This document shows, piece after piece, positions 15,621 through 24,821 of a stretch of DNA of 64,000 nucleotides; position 1 is the stretch's first letter, and each line of letters opens with the position of its first letter. The stretch is from Bacteroides timonensis (lineage in GTDB: Bacteria; Bacteroidota; Bacteroidia; Bacteroidales; Bacteroidaceae). The stretch covers positions 1-64,000 of the forward strand of contig NZ_CBVI010000002.1 of assembly GCF_000513195.1 (NCBI RefSeq). Direction: 5' to 3'. The notes under the pieces were generated by a model. The model did no database searches. It had not been told where the DNA came from and saw nothing but the letters and a program-made list of their open reading frames with translations. Position numbers and translations under genes: made by a program.

Positions 15621-16799
15621 TTAATGATGGAACAGACGAATACCTGTAAATGCCATAGCGATACCGTATTTATCGCAGGTTTCAATAACATGATCATCAC
15701 GTACTGAACCTCCTGCCTGGGCAATGTATTCCACGCCAGTCTTGTGAGCACGCTCTATATTATCTCCAAACGGGAAAAAAGCATCTGAACCAAGAGCTAC
15801 TCCTTTCAGAGTATTCAGCCATTCGCGCTTTTCCTCACGCGTCAGCACTTCCGGTTTTTCTGTAAAGAACTGCTGCCAAATACCGTCAGCCAACACATCA
15901 TCATGGTCATCGCTAATGTAAATATCAATCGTATTATCACGGTCGGCACGGCGGATTTTCTCTACCCAGGGTAAGTTCAATACTTTTGGATGCTGGCGAA
16001 GATACCAGATATCAGCTTTATTTCCAGCTAAACGGGTACAGTGGATACGGCTTTGCTGCCCTGCTCCGATACCAATCGCTTGTCCGTCTTTCACATAACA
16101 TACAGAATTGGACTGCGTATATTTCAAAGTAATAAGCGCTATCATTAAATCACGCTTTGCAGCATCCGGGAAAGTCTTATTCCGCGTAGGAATATTAGCA
16201 AACAATTCGCTACCATTCAGCTGAATCTCGTTACGTCCCTGCTCAAAAGTTATTCCGAACACATCCTTACGCTCAATCGGTGCAGGTTTATACGAAGGAT
16301 CAATCTTAATCACATTATAAGTACCCTTACGCTTGTTCTTCAGAATTTCGAGTGCCTCGTCCGTATATCCCGGAGCAATGACACCATCGGATACTTCGCG
16401 GTTAATAAAACGGGCAGTCGCCTCATCACAGACATCACTCAAAGCTATAAAATCTCCGTAAGATGACATACGGTCCGCACCACGGGCACGCACATATGCA
16501 CTGGCCAGAGGAGAAAGCGGCAAGTTATCAACAAAATAAATCTGTTTCATTGTCTCATCCAATTCCAGACCAATAGCAGCACCTGCAGGGCTAACATGTT
16601 TGAATGAAGTCGCAGCCGGCATTCCGGTAGCCGCTTTCAATTCTTTCACCAACTGCCAACCGTTCAGTGCATCCATAAAATTGATGTATCCCGGGCGTCC
16701 GTTCAGGACTTCGATAGGTAACTCCCCCTCCTGCATAAAAATGCGGGCCGGCTTCTGATTAGGGTTACAGCCGTACTTGAGTTCTAACTCTTTTGCCAT
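15621..16799 (-). CDS. AICAR formyltransferase-only protein (PurH C-domain type)
   Basis: The 392-residue protein is the AICAR transformylase part of PurH without the IMP cyclohydrolase domain. It would formylate AICAR using 10-formyl-THF in purine synthesis. The catalytic Lys-His pair is present in SFKHVSPAGAA (K67-H68). An upstream in-frame ATG at 16859 would add 20 hydrophobic residues unlike the family, so MAKELELKYG at 16799 is preferred. A separate IMP cyclohydrolase or full PurH would be needed elsewhere. Confidence 0.88.
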   Translation of the reverse strand: MAKELELKYGCNPNQKPARIFMQEGELPIEVLNGRPGYINFMDALNGWQLVKELKAATGMPAATSFKHVSPAGAAIGLELDETMKQIYFVDNLPLSPLASAYVRARGADRMSSYGDFIALSDVCDEATARFINREVSDGVIAPGYTDEALEILKNKRKGTYNVIKIDPSYKPAPIERKDVFGITFEQGRNEIQLNGSELFANIPTRNKTFPDAAKRDLMIALITLKYTQSNSVCYVKDGQAIGIGAGQQSRIHCTRLAGNKADIWYLRQHPKVLNLPWVEKIRRADRDNTIDIYISDDHDDVLADGIWQQFFTEKPEVLTREEKREWLNTLKGVALGSDAFFPFGDNIERAHKTGVEYIAQAGGSVRDDHVIETCDKYGIAMAFTGIRLFHH

Positions 16800-16855
16800 A
16801 GTTTTAATTATTTTGAATAGAATTGCTACATTATTACTTAAAACATAAAGTATGA

Positions 16856-17488
16856 TCAATCATTATAAATCCACAACAATACAGGCTTGGTTTCAGCCTT
16901 TAACAACACATCAATTTGCCTCATCGTTTCATTACAAATCACCGGACATCCCTGACTCATGCCTAATGGAAGATGTGAAGGATAAACCTCTGTCGCAGGC
17001 AAAGGAGTATAAGAATGTAATACGACAATACGTTTGAAAGCATTATCATTAGTGGGTTCCAGACCATGCAATTTATAATGAACATTGATTCCCCATTTGC
17101 TGTAAGCCCGAATACCGACTTTGTATTTTCCCAGAGAAGAGCAAAGACTTCCCGGTGTATTGCTAAAGACAGGTTTAGAAGGTGTACTATCTTTCCCATA
17201 ACCATGGGCACAAAGACTTGCATACTTAATGGAATCTCCTTTAAAATCCCAAACAAAGAAACGTTTTTTACCAGAATGTATGCTGAAATCTACTAAGAAA
17301 CAATAATTCGTACTGAATCCCTTACTAACGCAATATGCCTTTACTTCATGCGCTTTCGATTTCAGACGTAGATGATCGACAACATTTACCGTAATGCTTT
17401 CACTACATTCGGCACATGCTCTACCCTCTGATCCTAAAATAAAGAAAAATAGCAGCAGAAACTGAATGAATCTCTTCATAAGCTTCAT
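16856..17488 (-). CDS. Secreted murein L,D-transpeptidase-like protein (YkuD_2 type)
   Basis: The 210-residue protein has an N-terminal signal sequence (FIQFLLLFFFILGSEG) and a C-terminal catalytic domain with conserved His (H158, VVLHSYTPL) and the active-site cysteine in SQGCPV (C181). This is the family's H/S-x-G-C pattern. Enzymes of this fold make or edit 3-3 crosslinks in peptidoglycan or attach proteins to it. It is probably periplasmic. Confidence 0.82.
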   Translation of the reverse strand: MKLMKRFIQFLLLFFFILGSEGRACAECSESITVNVVDHLRLKSKAHEVKAYCVSKGFSTNYCFLVDFSIHSGKKRFFVWDFKGDSIKYASLCAHGYGKDSTPSKPVFSNTPGSLCSSLGKYKVGIRAYSKWGINVHYKLHGLEPTNDNAFKRIVVLHSYTPLPATEVYPSHLPLGMSQGCPVICNETMRQIDVLLKAETKPVLLWIYND

Positions 17489-17530
17489 TATTGTATTAGA
17501 CGTTAATAGACTTGGGGAGAAAAAGCAAAA

Positions 17531-17565
17531 AAGCTACGAACTTATTACATTCGCAGCTTTTTTTA
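17531..17565 (-). terminator. Terminator downstream of tRNA-Gln
   Basis: Arms 17531-17540 and 17550-17559 (AAGCTACGAA / TTCGCAGCTT) pair at 9 of 10 positions. T-rich sequence follows on the minus strand and a T run is also present on the plus strand, so it may work both ways. Confidence 0.75.
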
Positions 17566-17566
17566 G

Positions 17567-17637
17567 TTGGGCTACCTGGATTCGAACCAGGAATGACAGG
17601 ACCAGAATCTGTAGTGTTACCATTACACCATAGCCCA
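17567..17637 (-). tRNA. tRNA-Gln (anticodon CTG)
   Basis: A full cloverleaf can be drawn. The 7-bp acceptor is TGGGCTA/TAGCCCA, the D arm is GTG-CAC, the anticodon loop TTCTGGT gives anticodon CTG, and the T arm is CCTGG-TTCGAAT-CCAGG. The CCA end is not encoded. The last anticodon-stem pair is an A-C mismatch. Confidence 0.93.
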
Positions 17638-17665
17638 ATAACAGGTCGTTTCTGTTTTGCGGTTG

Positions 17666-17695
17666 CAAAGATACAAAGAATTTGATAATCCAAAA
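17666..17695 (-). promoter_or_regulatory. tRNA-Gln promoter
   Basis: On the minus strand TATCTTTG (17673-17666) is preceded by TTTTG (17695-17691), about 17 bp away. It lies 29 bp upstream of the tRNA 5' end. Confidence 0.6.
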
Positions 17696-17820
17696 CAATT
17701 TATCGTGTTTTTTTCTCTAAAATCTGCTAAGATGCCGTATGCCAAAGAAATATATACCTAAAAAAAATCAAAAATTGAAAGACTTTTTCCCTTTTAGGTG
17801 TTTGATACAAGAATTCAGCG

Positions 17821-17828
17821 TATATTTG
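17821..17828 (+). promoter_or_regulatory. -7 element of the rsfS-ftsH-cdsA unit
   Basis: TATATTTG matches the Bacteroides -7 element 28 bp upstream of the rsfS ATG. A TTTG at 17801-17804 is closer than the ideal spacing. Confidence 0.5.
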
Positions 17829-17855
17829 TCAACTGTTTAATTTTAATAATAAGTA

Positions 17856-18215
17856 ATGAACGAATCAAAGAAACTCATTCAACAAATAACCGAAGGTATA
17901 CAAGATAAAAAAGGAAAAAATATTGTAATAGCAGATCTTTCTAAAATTGGCGATACTATCTGCAACTATCTTGTCATTTGTCAGGGAAACTCCCCAAGCC
18001 AGGTGACCGCCATCGTAGAGTCCGTAAAGGAATTCACCCGCAAAGGCGCTAACAGCAAACCTTTTGCAATAGACGGATTGCGCAATGCCGAATGGGTAGC
18101 AATGGATTACTCCGACATACTGGTCCATGTGTTTCTACCCGAAACGAGAGACTTCTACAATCTGGAAAATCTCTGGGCCGACGCCAAATTAACCCAAATA
18201 CCTGACATTGATTAA
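17856..18215 (+). CDS. rsfS: Ribosome silencing factor RsfS
   Basis: The 119-residue protein matches the RsfS/Iojap family: DLSKIGDTICNYLVICQGNS followed by WVAMDYSDILVHVF. RsfS binds ribosomal protein uL14 and blocks subunit joining in starvation. It is 8 bp upstream of ftsH and probably co-transcribed with it, a common Bacteroidetes order. Confidence 0.95.
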   Translation: MNESKKLIQQITEGIQDKKGKNIVIADLSKIGDTICNYLVICQGNSPSQVTAIVESVKEFTRKGANSKPFAIDGLRNAEWVAMDYSDILVHVFLPETRDFYNLENLWADAKLTQIPDID

Positions 18216-18223
18216 TAAGCCCT

Positions 18224-20320
18224 ATGGACAACAATAATAATAACGCTAACAAAAAGCCCAATAAGGTAAATATGCCCAAGTTCAACCTGAACTGGCTGTA
18301 TATGATCATAGCTATGATGCTTCTGGGCTTGTACATCACCAATGAAAACAGTACCGGAATCAAAAGTGTCTCTTATGACGAATTCCAGCAATACGTACGT
18401 GACGGCTATATGAGCAAAATCATCGGTTATGATGATAACTCTGTAGAAGCATATATCAAGCCACAATACGTTAAAAACGTATTTCAGGCAGACTCTAGTA
18501 AAGTGGGTAAAAATCCCATGATTACGACTGAAGCACCGTCTCGTGAAAGCTTGGGAAACTTCCTGCAAAAGGAAAAAGATGAACTGCACTTTGACGGTTC
18601 TATCAACTACGAAAAGAAACGCAATTATTTCGGGGTCGTACTGTGGCAGATTCTGCCTATTGCTTTCCTTATAGGTTTCTGGATATTCATGTCACGCCGT
18701 CTGAGCGGTGGTGGCGGTGCAGGCGGTGGCGGCATTTTCAATGTCGGTAAATCGCGTGCCCAACTGTTTGAGAAGGGGACTCCCGTGAAAGTGACATTCA
18801 AAGATGTAGCCGGACTTGCCGAGGCCAAACAGGAAGTAGAGGAAATTGTGGAATTCCTGAAAGAACCGCAAAAATATACAGACCTGGGAGGTAAAATACC
18901 CAAGGGCGCATTGCTGGTAGGCCCTCCGGGAACCGGTAAGACCCTGCTTGCCAAAGCTGTGGCAGGCGAGGCCAACGTACCGTTCTTCTCACTGGCTGGT
19001 TCCGACTTTGTGGAAATGTTTGTCGGTGTAGGTGCATCACGTGTACGTGACTTGTTCCGCCAAGCCAAAGAAAAAGCCCCCTGTATAGTATTCATTGATG
19101 AAATTGACGCCGTAGGTCGTGCCCGCGCCAAAGCTGCCGCCATGGGTGGAAATGATGAACGCGAAAACACATTGAACCAGTTATTGACAGAAATGGACGG
19201 TTTCGGTTCCAACAGCGGTGTAATCATCCTGGCTGCTACCAACCGTGTAGACGTTTTGGATAAAGCCTTGTTGCGTGCCGGACGTTTTGACCGCCAGATT
19301 CATGTAGACCTTCCCGACCTCAACGAACGTAAGGAAGTATTCGGCGTACACTTACGCCCCATCAAAATAGATAATACAGTAGACGTAGACCTGTTGGCAC
19401 GCCAGACCCCGGGCTTCTCCGGTGCCGATATCGCCAATGTCTGCAATGAGGCTGCACTGATCGCTGCCCGCCACGGCAAAAAGTTCGTAGGCAAACAAGA
19501 TTTCCTCGATGCTGTAGACCGTATTGTTGGTGGCCTGGAAAAGAAGACGAAAATCACTACGGAAGCGGAACGTCGTTCCATCGCTATCCACGAGGCAGGA
19601 CATGCTTCCATCTCCTGGTTACTGGAATATGCCAATCCGCTGATTAAAGTAACGATTGTTCCACGCGGACGTGCCCTAGGCGCTGCCTGGTATTTGCCCG
19701 AAGAACGCCAGATTACCACCAAAGAACAAATGCTTGATGAGATGTGTGCCACACTGGGTGGACGCGCAGCTGAGGATTTGTTCCTGAAACGCATTTCGAC
19801 CGGTGCCATGAACGACCTGGAACGTGTTACAAAACAGGCTTTCGGCATGATCGCCTACCTCGGAATGAGCGAAAAGTTGCCCAACCTCTGTTATTACAGC
19901 AACGATGAATATTCTTTCAATCGCCCGTACAGCGAAAAAACAGCTGAACTGATTGACGAAGAAGTGAAGAATATGGTGAACGAACAGTACGAACGTGCTA
20001 AGAAAATACTTTCCGAACATAAGGATGGGCACGCCAAACTGTCACAGTTGCTGATAGATAAAGAAGTTATCTTTGCAGAAGATGTGGAAGAAATCTTCGG
20101 AAAACGTCCTTGGGCTTCCCGTTCTGAAGAAATCAGTGCAAACAAGATTTCGGAAGACCTTAAGAAAGCTGAAGAAGCAGCTGCCAAAGAAGCTGTGGAG
20201 AGCGAAAAAGAAGTAAAAGCGGAAGAAGAAAACAATGTTGAAGGCGGAACAGAAGCCGGCAAAACAAAGGTTTCAGCAGAAGGTACCAAAGTTTCTGTAG
20301 AACGACCCGCAAAAGAATAA
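18224..20320 (+). CDS. ftsH: ATP-dependent zinc metalloprotease FtsH
   Basis: The 698-residue inner-membrane AAA+ protease degrades misassembled membrane proteins and regulatory targets. Two membrane segments (about 23-38 and 138-157) flank the periplasmic part. They are followed by a Gly-rich linker, Walker A GPPGTGKT (233-240), Walker B and SRH motifs, and the zinc-binding HEAGH (456-460). The C-terminal 50 residues are Glu/Ala/Lys-rich and probably disordered. The N-terminus is Asn-rich. Confidence 0.97.
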   Translation: MDNNNNNANKKPNKVNMPKFNLNWLYMIIAMMLLGLYITNENSTGIKSVSYDEFQQYVRDGYMSKIIGYDDNSVEAYIKPQYVKNVFQADSSKVGKNPMITTEAPSRESLGNFLQKEKDELHFDGSINYEKKRNYFGVVLWQILPIAFLIGFWIFMSRRLSGGGGAGGGGIFNVGKSRAQLFEKGTPVKVTFKDVAGLAEAKQEVEEIVEFLKEPQKYTDLGGKIPKGALLVGPPGTGKTLLAKAVAGEANVPFFSLAGSDFVEMFVGVGASRVRDLFRQAKEKAPCIVFIDEIDAVGRARAKAAAMGGNDERENTLNQLLTEMDGFGSNSGVIILAATNRVDVLDKALLRAGRFDRQIHVDLPDLNERKEVFGVHLRPIKIDNTVDVDLLARQTPGFSGADIANVCNEAALIAARHGKKFVGKQDFLDAVDRIVGGLEKKTKITTEAERRSIAIHEAGHASISWLLEYANPLIKVTIVPRGRALGAAWYLPEERQITTKEQMLDEMCATLGGRAAEDLFLKRISTGAMNDLERVTKQAFGMIAYLGMSEKLPNLCYYSNDEYSFNRPYSEKTAELIDEEVKNMVNEQYERAKKILSEHKDGHAKLSQLLIDKEVIFAEDVEEIFGKRPWASRSEEISANKISEDLKKAEEAAAKEAVESEKEVKAEEENNVEGGTEAGKTKVSAEGTKVSVERPAKE

Positions 20321-20341
20321 AGAACTAAAAACGGAATTACC

Positions 20342-21184
20342 GTGAAAAGCAATTTCTTAAAACGCGCCATCACAGGTGTGTTATTCGTAGTAGTATTGGT
20401 GGGCTGTATCCTATACAGCCCCCTTTCATTCGGTATCCTGTTCACCATTATCGGTGCACTGAGCGTACACGAATTTGCCCACCTGATAAACCAAAACGGT
20501 GAAGTACAAATCAATAAAACAATTACCGCTTTGGGAGGCGCTTATCTCTTCTTGGCCGTAATGGGCTTTTGTCAATCTACTATCGGAGCCCAGGTATTTC
20601 TGCCTTATCTGGCATTACTGCTTTACCTGATAATTACAGAACTGTATCTGAAAAAGAAAAATCCCATTGGTAACTGGGCCTTTTCCATGTTAAGCCAGCT
20701 GTATGTAGCATTACCGTTTGCATTGCTCAACGTATTGGCTTTTCAATATAACCCGGCAGAAAGCAGCGTGACCTACAATCCCATCCTACCACTTTCCATC
20801 TTTGTATTTATATGGCTGAGTGACACTGGAGCGTATTGTATAGGCTCGTTAATCGGCAAGCATCGTTTGTTCGAACGTATTTCCCCCAAGAAGTCATGGG
20901 AAGGAAGCATCGGTGGTGGTGTGTTCTCTATTGCTTCTTCATTCGTATTCGCCCACTACTTCTCATTCCTGTCTGTTTGGGAATGGGCCGGACTGGCACT
21001 GGTTGTTGTCATCTTCGGTACTTGGGGTGATCTAACGGAGTCGCTAATGAAGCGCCAGTTAGGTATCAAAGATTCGGGTCACATCCTACCCGGCCACGGT
21101 GGAATGCTCGACCGTTTCGACAGTGCTTTACTGGCAATCCCCGCAGCAGTGGTTTACCTCTACGTTTTAATGTTGATGAAATAA
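20342..21184 (+). CDS. cdsA: Phosphatidate cytidylyltransferase CdsA
   Basis: The 280-residue membrane enzyme makes CDP-diacylglycerol from phosphatidate and CTP. The CTP_transf_1 signature is near the C-terminus: GDLTESLMKRQLGIKDSG then LPGHGGMLDRFDS. The start is GTG at 20342, since the frame is continuous with the ftsH stop and contains no ATG between. It is the last gene of the rsfS-ftsH-cdsA unit. Confidence 0.95.
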   Translation: MKSNFLKRAITGVLFVVVLVGCILYSPLSFGILFTIIGALSVHEFAHLINQNGEVQINKTITALGGAYLFLAVMGFCQSTIGAQVFLPYLALLLYLIITELYLKKKNPIGNWAFSMLSQLYVALPFALLNVLAFQYNPAESSVTYNPILPLSIFVFIWLSDTGAYCIGSLIGKHRLFERISPKKSWEGSIGGGVFSIASSFVFAHYFSFLSVWEWAGLALVVVIFGTWGDLTESLMKRQLGIKDSGHILPGHGGMLDRFDSALLAIPAAVVYLYVLMLMK

Positions 21185-21188
21185 AAAA

Positions 21189-21216
21189 GGCCGGAGGAAT
21201 TCACATTCACCCGGCC
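21189..21216. terminator. Terminator between cdsA and the nigD-like gene
   Basis: GGCCGG (21189-21194) pairs with CCGGCC (21211-21216). On the minus strand the hairpin is followed by T6, so it suits the nigD-like transcript best; cdsA converges on the same spot. Confidence 0.7.
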
Positions 21217-21235
21217 CTACACAAAACACTTTACT

Positions 21236-22003
21236 TTACTTCAATTGCATCTTTGAGAAATCTAAGCTAGAAGCTTTTTGGGAATTATCCGATTGTTTTT
21301 CAAAGGTAATTTCGACTTCATCGTTCACTTCTGAATTCAGCTTCAACTTGATACCTTTCGTTTCAGAAGTTATATTCAATTCTTTCAGATTGAACGACAC
21401 TAATCCGGGAGCACGAACTCCACTCAGGTCATCATAATCATTGTATCGAAGTTCCAGATGGATATATCCGTCATCATTACCTTCTTCCGCTAAAGGAACC
21501 TCGGCATCTTCTGCACGTTGTACCAGACTGATGCGATGTTTCGTACCCGAATTCTTCGGCAGATTCTGCATAAAGATAACGTTCATATATCCCCCACTGA
21601 TGGTGATATCCCCTTTATAGATAAATACCGGATCATTACCATATTCCTCATCATTCTCCGATGTCAGCGGTTCCACACTTTTCGTCAGGGCATGCCAGAT
21701 CTTCTCAATCTTCACGGCATGATCATATCCTTCATAATTATCATAGATGGGATTAAAGATTGTTATTATACGCTGCCCGTCTACAGGCTGATACCAACCC
21801 ATATTAGTATTAATAGGCCAAAGCGTTCCCCAAGTGTCACTTTCCAGATAGAAAGTATTCCCCTTCACGCGTACGGTACTCCAATTCGGATAAGAAAAAT
21901 CACCGATAGAGTATCCGTCATCTAAATCATCGCATGATTGCAACGCAGGTAGTACTGCCAAGCACATCATAAAAAATAGCCAATGTAATCTCTTCATAAT
22001 CAA
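21236..22003 (-). CDS. NigD-like outer-membrane lipoprotein
   Basis: The 255-residue protein has a lipoprotein signal ending in LQSC (C24) and the two beta-rich domains typical of NigD-like proteins (W-x-x-L-W-P-x-N pattern at TWGTLWPINTNMG). NigD was first noted in the nig bacteriocin locus of Bacteroidetes; the function of the family is unclear. The more likely start is the second Met (MKRLHW). Single-gene unit with its own terminator. Confidence 0.8.
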   Translation of the reverse strand: MIMKRLHWLFFMMCLAVLPALQSCDDLDDGYSIGDFSYPNWSTVRVKGNTFYLESDTWGTLWPINTNMGWYQPVDGQRIITIFNPIYDNYEGYDHAVKIEKIWHALTKSVEPLTSENDEEYGNDPVFIYKGDITISGGYMNVIFMQNLPKNSGTKHRISLVQRAEDAEVPLAEEGNDDGYIHLELRYNDYDDLSGVRAPGLVSFNLKELNITSETKGIKLKLNSEVNDEVEITFEKQSDNSQKASSLDFSKMQLK

Positions 22004-22072
22004 AGTCCTTTTGCTTGTTTTCGTAAAAATTGTTAGTTCATAATCTTTCGTGTATTCTGACTATAAAATACG

Positions 22073-22100
22073 AAAGCCGGGCATTTACTGCACCGGCTTT
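22073..22100 (-). terminator. Terminator of the surE-lpxB unit
   Basis: Perfect 8-bp arms AAAGCCGG (22073-22080) and CCGGCTTT (22093-22100), with T-rich sequence after the hairpin on the minus strand. Confidence 0.65.
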
Positions 22101-22160
22101 ATCTCTTTTAACTATTTTATATCCTTTTGAAGCAAAAAGACTTTCATTATGTAACTCCTT

Positions 22161-23315
22161 CTAAATCCTACCACAATAATGCAGGTGTAACAGGCGTATC
22201 ATTTCTTGTGCAGCATGCTTCGGAGCACCGGCATCTCCCAGACGCGATGCCATGTACTCATAGCCTTCGAGCATTCGTTGCCGATACTCCTTATTATATA
22301 AGATACGTTCCAGTTCGGCACGGGCCTGCTCTACTGTCATCGTATCAGCCACGAGCTCTTTCACCACCTCACGGTTTGCAATAAGATTCACCAATGAAAT
22401 ATACTTTACCGTCAGTATATGACGGCGCAGGAACGAAATGACCTTCCCTATCGGCGTATGATAGCAAACAGCCTGCGGCACCCGGAACAAGGCCGTTTCC
22501 AGCGTAGCAGTTCCCGAAGTTACCAATGCAGCTTCAGCCTGTTGCAGCAAACGATAGGTTTGTCCGAAAAGGATCTTTACTTTCGCACCGCCTATATATT
22601 CGTGATAATAGTCAGGAGAAATACCGGGCGCACCGGCCAAAACCAATTGGTACTCAGGAAAGGCAGAAGCTGCACGAAGCATATCGGGCAAGTTATCTTT
22701 TATCTCCTGCTTCCGGCTACCCGCCAGTAAAGCGATTATCGGCTTAGGCTCCAATCCGGTCTCACGAATAAAATCATCGTACGTTTCAGGATGTTCCGCA
22801 CGAAAAGCGGTCACTTCATCTACCGTAGGATTGCCTACATAATGTATCGGATAATGATGCTTGCCTTCGAAAAACTCCACCTCGAACGGCAGAATGGAAA
22901 ACAATTCATCCACATCCCGCTTGATATTCTTGATACGGTATTCTTTCCACGCCCATATCTTCGGAGAGATATAATAATAGACTGGGATTTGCGTCTTAGC
23001 TCGCAGGAACTTGGCAATATTCAGGTTAAAACCGGGATAATCCACCAGTATCACTACATCCGGCTGCCATGCCACAATATCCTCTTTACATCGTCTCATG
23101 TTGGCAAAGATTGTGCGCAAATGCAGTAACACCGGGATAAAGCCCATATAAGCCAGTTCCTTATAGTGCTTCACCATCGTTCCACCCACTGCTGCCATCA
23201 GGTCGCCCCCGAAGAAACGGAATTCCGCCTGCGGGTCTTCAACCTTCAAAGCAGCCATCAGGTGAGACGCGTGTAAGTCACCGGAAGCTTCACCGACAAT
23301 CAAGTAATACTTCAT
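22161..23315 (-). CDS. lpxB: Lipid-A-disaccharide synthase LpxB
   Basis: The 384-residue GT19 glycosyltransferase joins UDP-diacylglucosamine and lipid X to make the lipid A disaccharide. Recognisable parts are IVGEASGDLHASHL at the N-terminus, VDYPGFNLNIAKF, YYISPKIWAWKEYR, LLAGSRKQEI, and TSGTATLETALF. It follows surE by 11 bp. Confidence 0.95.
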   Translation of the reverse strand: MKYYLIVGEASGDLHASHLMAALKVEDPQAEFRFFGGDLMAAVGGTMVKHYKELAYMGFIPVLLHLRTIFANMRRCKEDIVAWQPDVVILVDYPGFNLNIAKFLRAKTQIPVYYYISPKIWAWKEYRIKNIKRDVDELFSILPFEVEFFEGKHHYPIHYVGNPTVDEVTAFRAEHPETYDDFIRETGLEPKPIIALLAGSRKQEIKDNLPDMLRAASAFPEYQLVLAGAPGISPDYYHEYIGGAKVKILFGQTYRLLQQAEAALVTSGTATLETALFRVPQAVCYHTPIGKVISFLRRHILTVKYISLVNLIANREVVKELVADTMTVEQARAELERILYNKEYRQRMLEGYEYMASRLGDAGAPKHAAQEMIRLLHLHYCGRI

Positions 23316-23326
23316 ATCAAATTAGA

Positions 23327-24097
23327 TTAGAACCAGCTTTGCAGTTCATCTATAAGTTCGTAAGCCGTAACATCCACCTTGGTCGGAGTAATAGCTACAT
23401 ACCCGTTATCAAGTGCCCAATGATCATTCTTTTCATTATCGGAATCGGTATTCTGGAACTCACCGGTCAGCCAGTAGTAATGGGTATCACCGCGATGCGC
23501 GAAATTCTCCCATTCATTGGTCCACTGTCCTTTGGACTGTTCGCAGACTTTAACTCCCTTGAGTTCCTGCACATTGGGGAAATTTACATTGAGGCAAGTC
23601 AACGGAGGCAGCCCCTTTTCCAAAACCTGACGGGCTATCTCGCGGATATAAGGACCGGAAGGCTCAAAATCAGGATTCGGATCATGACAGCAAAGAGAGA
23701 AACCAATGGAAGGCACACCTTTCAGGCAGCCTTCAATTACCACTCCCATCGTACCGGAATAATGCACATTCACGGCAGAGTTATCACCGTGATTGATACC
23801 ACCGACTATCAGATCGGGTTTGCGATCGAGCACCGTATGTAAAGCAAGTTTTATGCAGTCTACCGGAGTACCGGAACATTTATAAACTGTCAGCCCTACA
23901 TCTTTACGAACCAACTGGTAATGAATGGGTTCCGTTACAGTCAGCGCACTTGCACTACCCGAACGCGGCGCATCCGGCGCCATCACAACTATTTCTCCCA
24001 GCGGACGAAGAAACTTAACCAACTCACTAATGCCTTTTGCAATGACACCATCGTCATTGGAAACCAATATCAAAGGTCTCTGATTTTCCATATTCAT
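23327..24097 (-). CDS. surE: 5'-nucleotidase SurE
   Basis: The 256-residue protein carries the SurE metal site SNDDGV (D15-D16) and the conserved [14 protein letters not shown] and [19 protein letters not shown] stretches. SurE dephosphorylates nucleoside monophosphates and is linked to stationary-phase survival. It heads a two-gene unit with lpxB. Confidence 0.95.
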   Translation of the reverse strand: MNMENQRPLILVSNDDGVIAKGISELVKFLRPLGEIVVMAPDAPRSGSASALTVTEPIHYQLVRKDVGLTVYKCSGTPVDCIKLALHTVLDRKPDLIVGGINHGDNSAVNVHYSGTMGVVIEGCLKGVPSIGFSLCCHDPNPDFEPSGPYIREIARQVLEKGLPPLTCLNVNFPNVQELKGVKVCEQSKGQWTNEWENFAHRGDTHYYWLTGEFQNTDSDNEKNDHWALDNGYVAITPTKVDVTAYELIDELQSWF

Positions 24098-24111
24098 CTT
24101 TATTTTCTATG

Positions 24112-24119
24112 CAAAAGTA
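24112..24119 (-). promoter_or_regulatory. -7 element of surE-lpxB
   Basis: The minus strand reads TACTTTTG 15 bp before the surE start, implying a very short leader. No clear -33 element is seen. Confidence 0.45.
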
Positions 24120-24177
24120 GGCAAAAATAAAGAAAGCACCTAATACAATACTTTGCTTTTGTTGTCCCAAAGTTTGC

Positions 24178-24317
24178 GTTTCATTCGATTATCGAACAAT
24201 ATTGTAAGTAGTCAATCAGAATGAATTCGTAGTATAAATGGGAATTTAGTTACCTATTATTATGTGAACTAATTATGAACACTTACTTATTATTTTTATT
24301 CGATAATCGAATAAAAC
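24178..24317. repeat. 22-bp inverted repeat pair with palindromic cores
   Basis: 24178-24199 and 24296-24317 are inverted copies matching at 20 of 22 positions. Each contains the 13-bp palindrome TTCGATTATCGAA. They enclose 96 bp of A+T-rich DNA with no gene and no good promoter motif. Possible meanings are paired operator sites, a MITE-like remnant, or a small invertible segment. Confidence 0.7.
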
Positions 24318-24329
24318 CAGCGTAAACCG

Positions 24330-24821
24330 TTATTCTTCGTGATGTCCGTCATCTCCTCCCGTCGCACTCAACACGATATTGCGTGCGACATGCGCCTCAT
24401 TTCCGGCAGCATCTGTACAGTAAACCATCAGGTGGTAATCTCCCGGAGTGGCATTAGCCGGTATCACGATATCATGATGATGGATATGAGCCGTCCTTTG
24501 TTCCGAAACATCGTAAGACTTATTAAAGGTGAAATCAACAGTCGTCTCAGCAGTGCGGGTATCATGCGAATGATGGTCGAAGTTATTGTGAATCTCTATC
24601 TTGTACGATTTCAACATGACATCATCCGATAAGTCCATCTCAAAATGTACTCCGTGTTCACTGCCTATTGCCAGCACTCCGCCTTCGGCAGGCGATTTAA
24701 GATCAATCACCGGTTTTGTAGTATCACTAAGCGGATTGTCACTGTCTCCGCAAGCTGTAAGTAATGAGACACTTATCACTAAAAGGGAAATAATCATCGG
24801 GAAATAAAATCTTGTTTTCAT
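24330..24821 (-). CDS. DUF4625 lipoprotein of a metal-type TonB unit
   Basis: The 163-residue protein has a lipobox signal (SLLTAC) and a single Ig-like DUF4625 domain ending in GDYHLMVYCTDAAGNEA. Histidine clusters (HNNFDHHSHD, TAHIHHHD, and the GHHEE tail) suggest metal binding. It overlaps the TonB receptor gene by 4 bp (ATGA), so the two are coupled. Probably a surface-exposed or periplasmic accessory protein; the ligand is inferred, not shown. Confidence 0.75.
   Translation of the reverse strand: MKTRFYFPMIISLLVISVSLLTACGDSDNPLSDTTKPVIDLKSPAEGGVLAIGSEHGVHFEMDLSDDVMLKSYKIEIHNNFDHHSHDTRTAETTVDFTFNKSYDVSEQRTAHIHHHDIVIPANATPGDYHLMVYCTDAAGNEAHVARNIVLSATGGDDGHHEE

Noticed and set aside
18625..19242. 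Long minus-strand ORF within ftsH
   Set aside because: It is antisense to conserved ftsH motifs and translates to a Pro/Ser-rich sequence without features.
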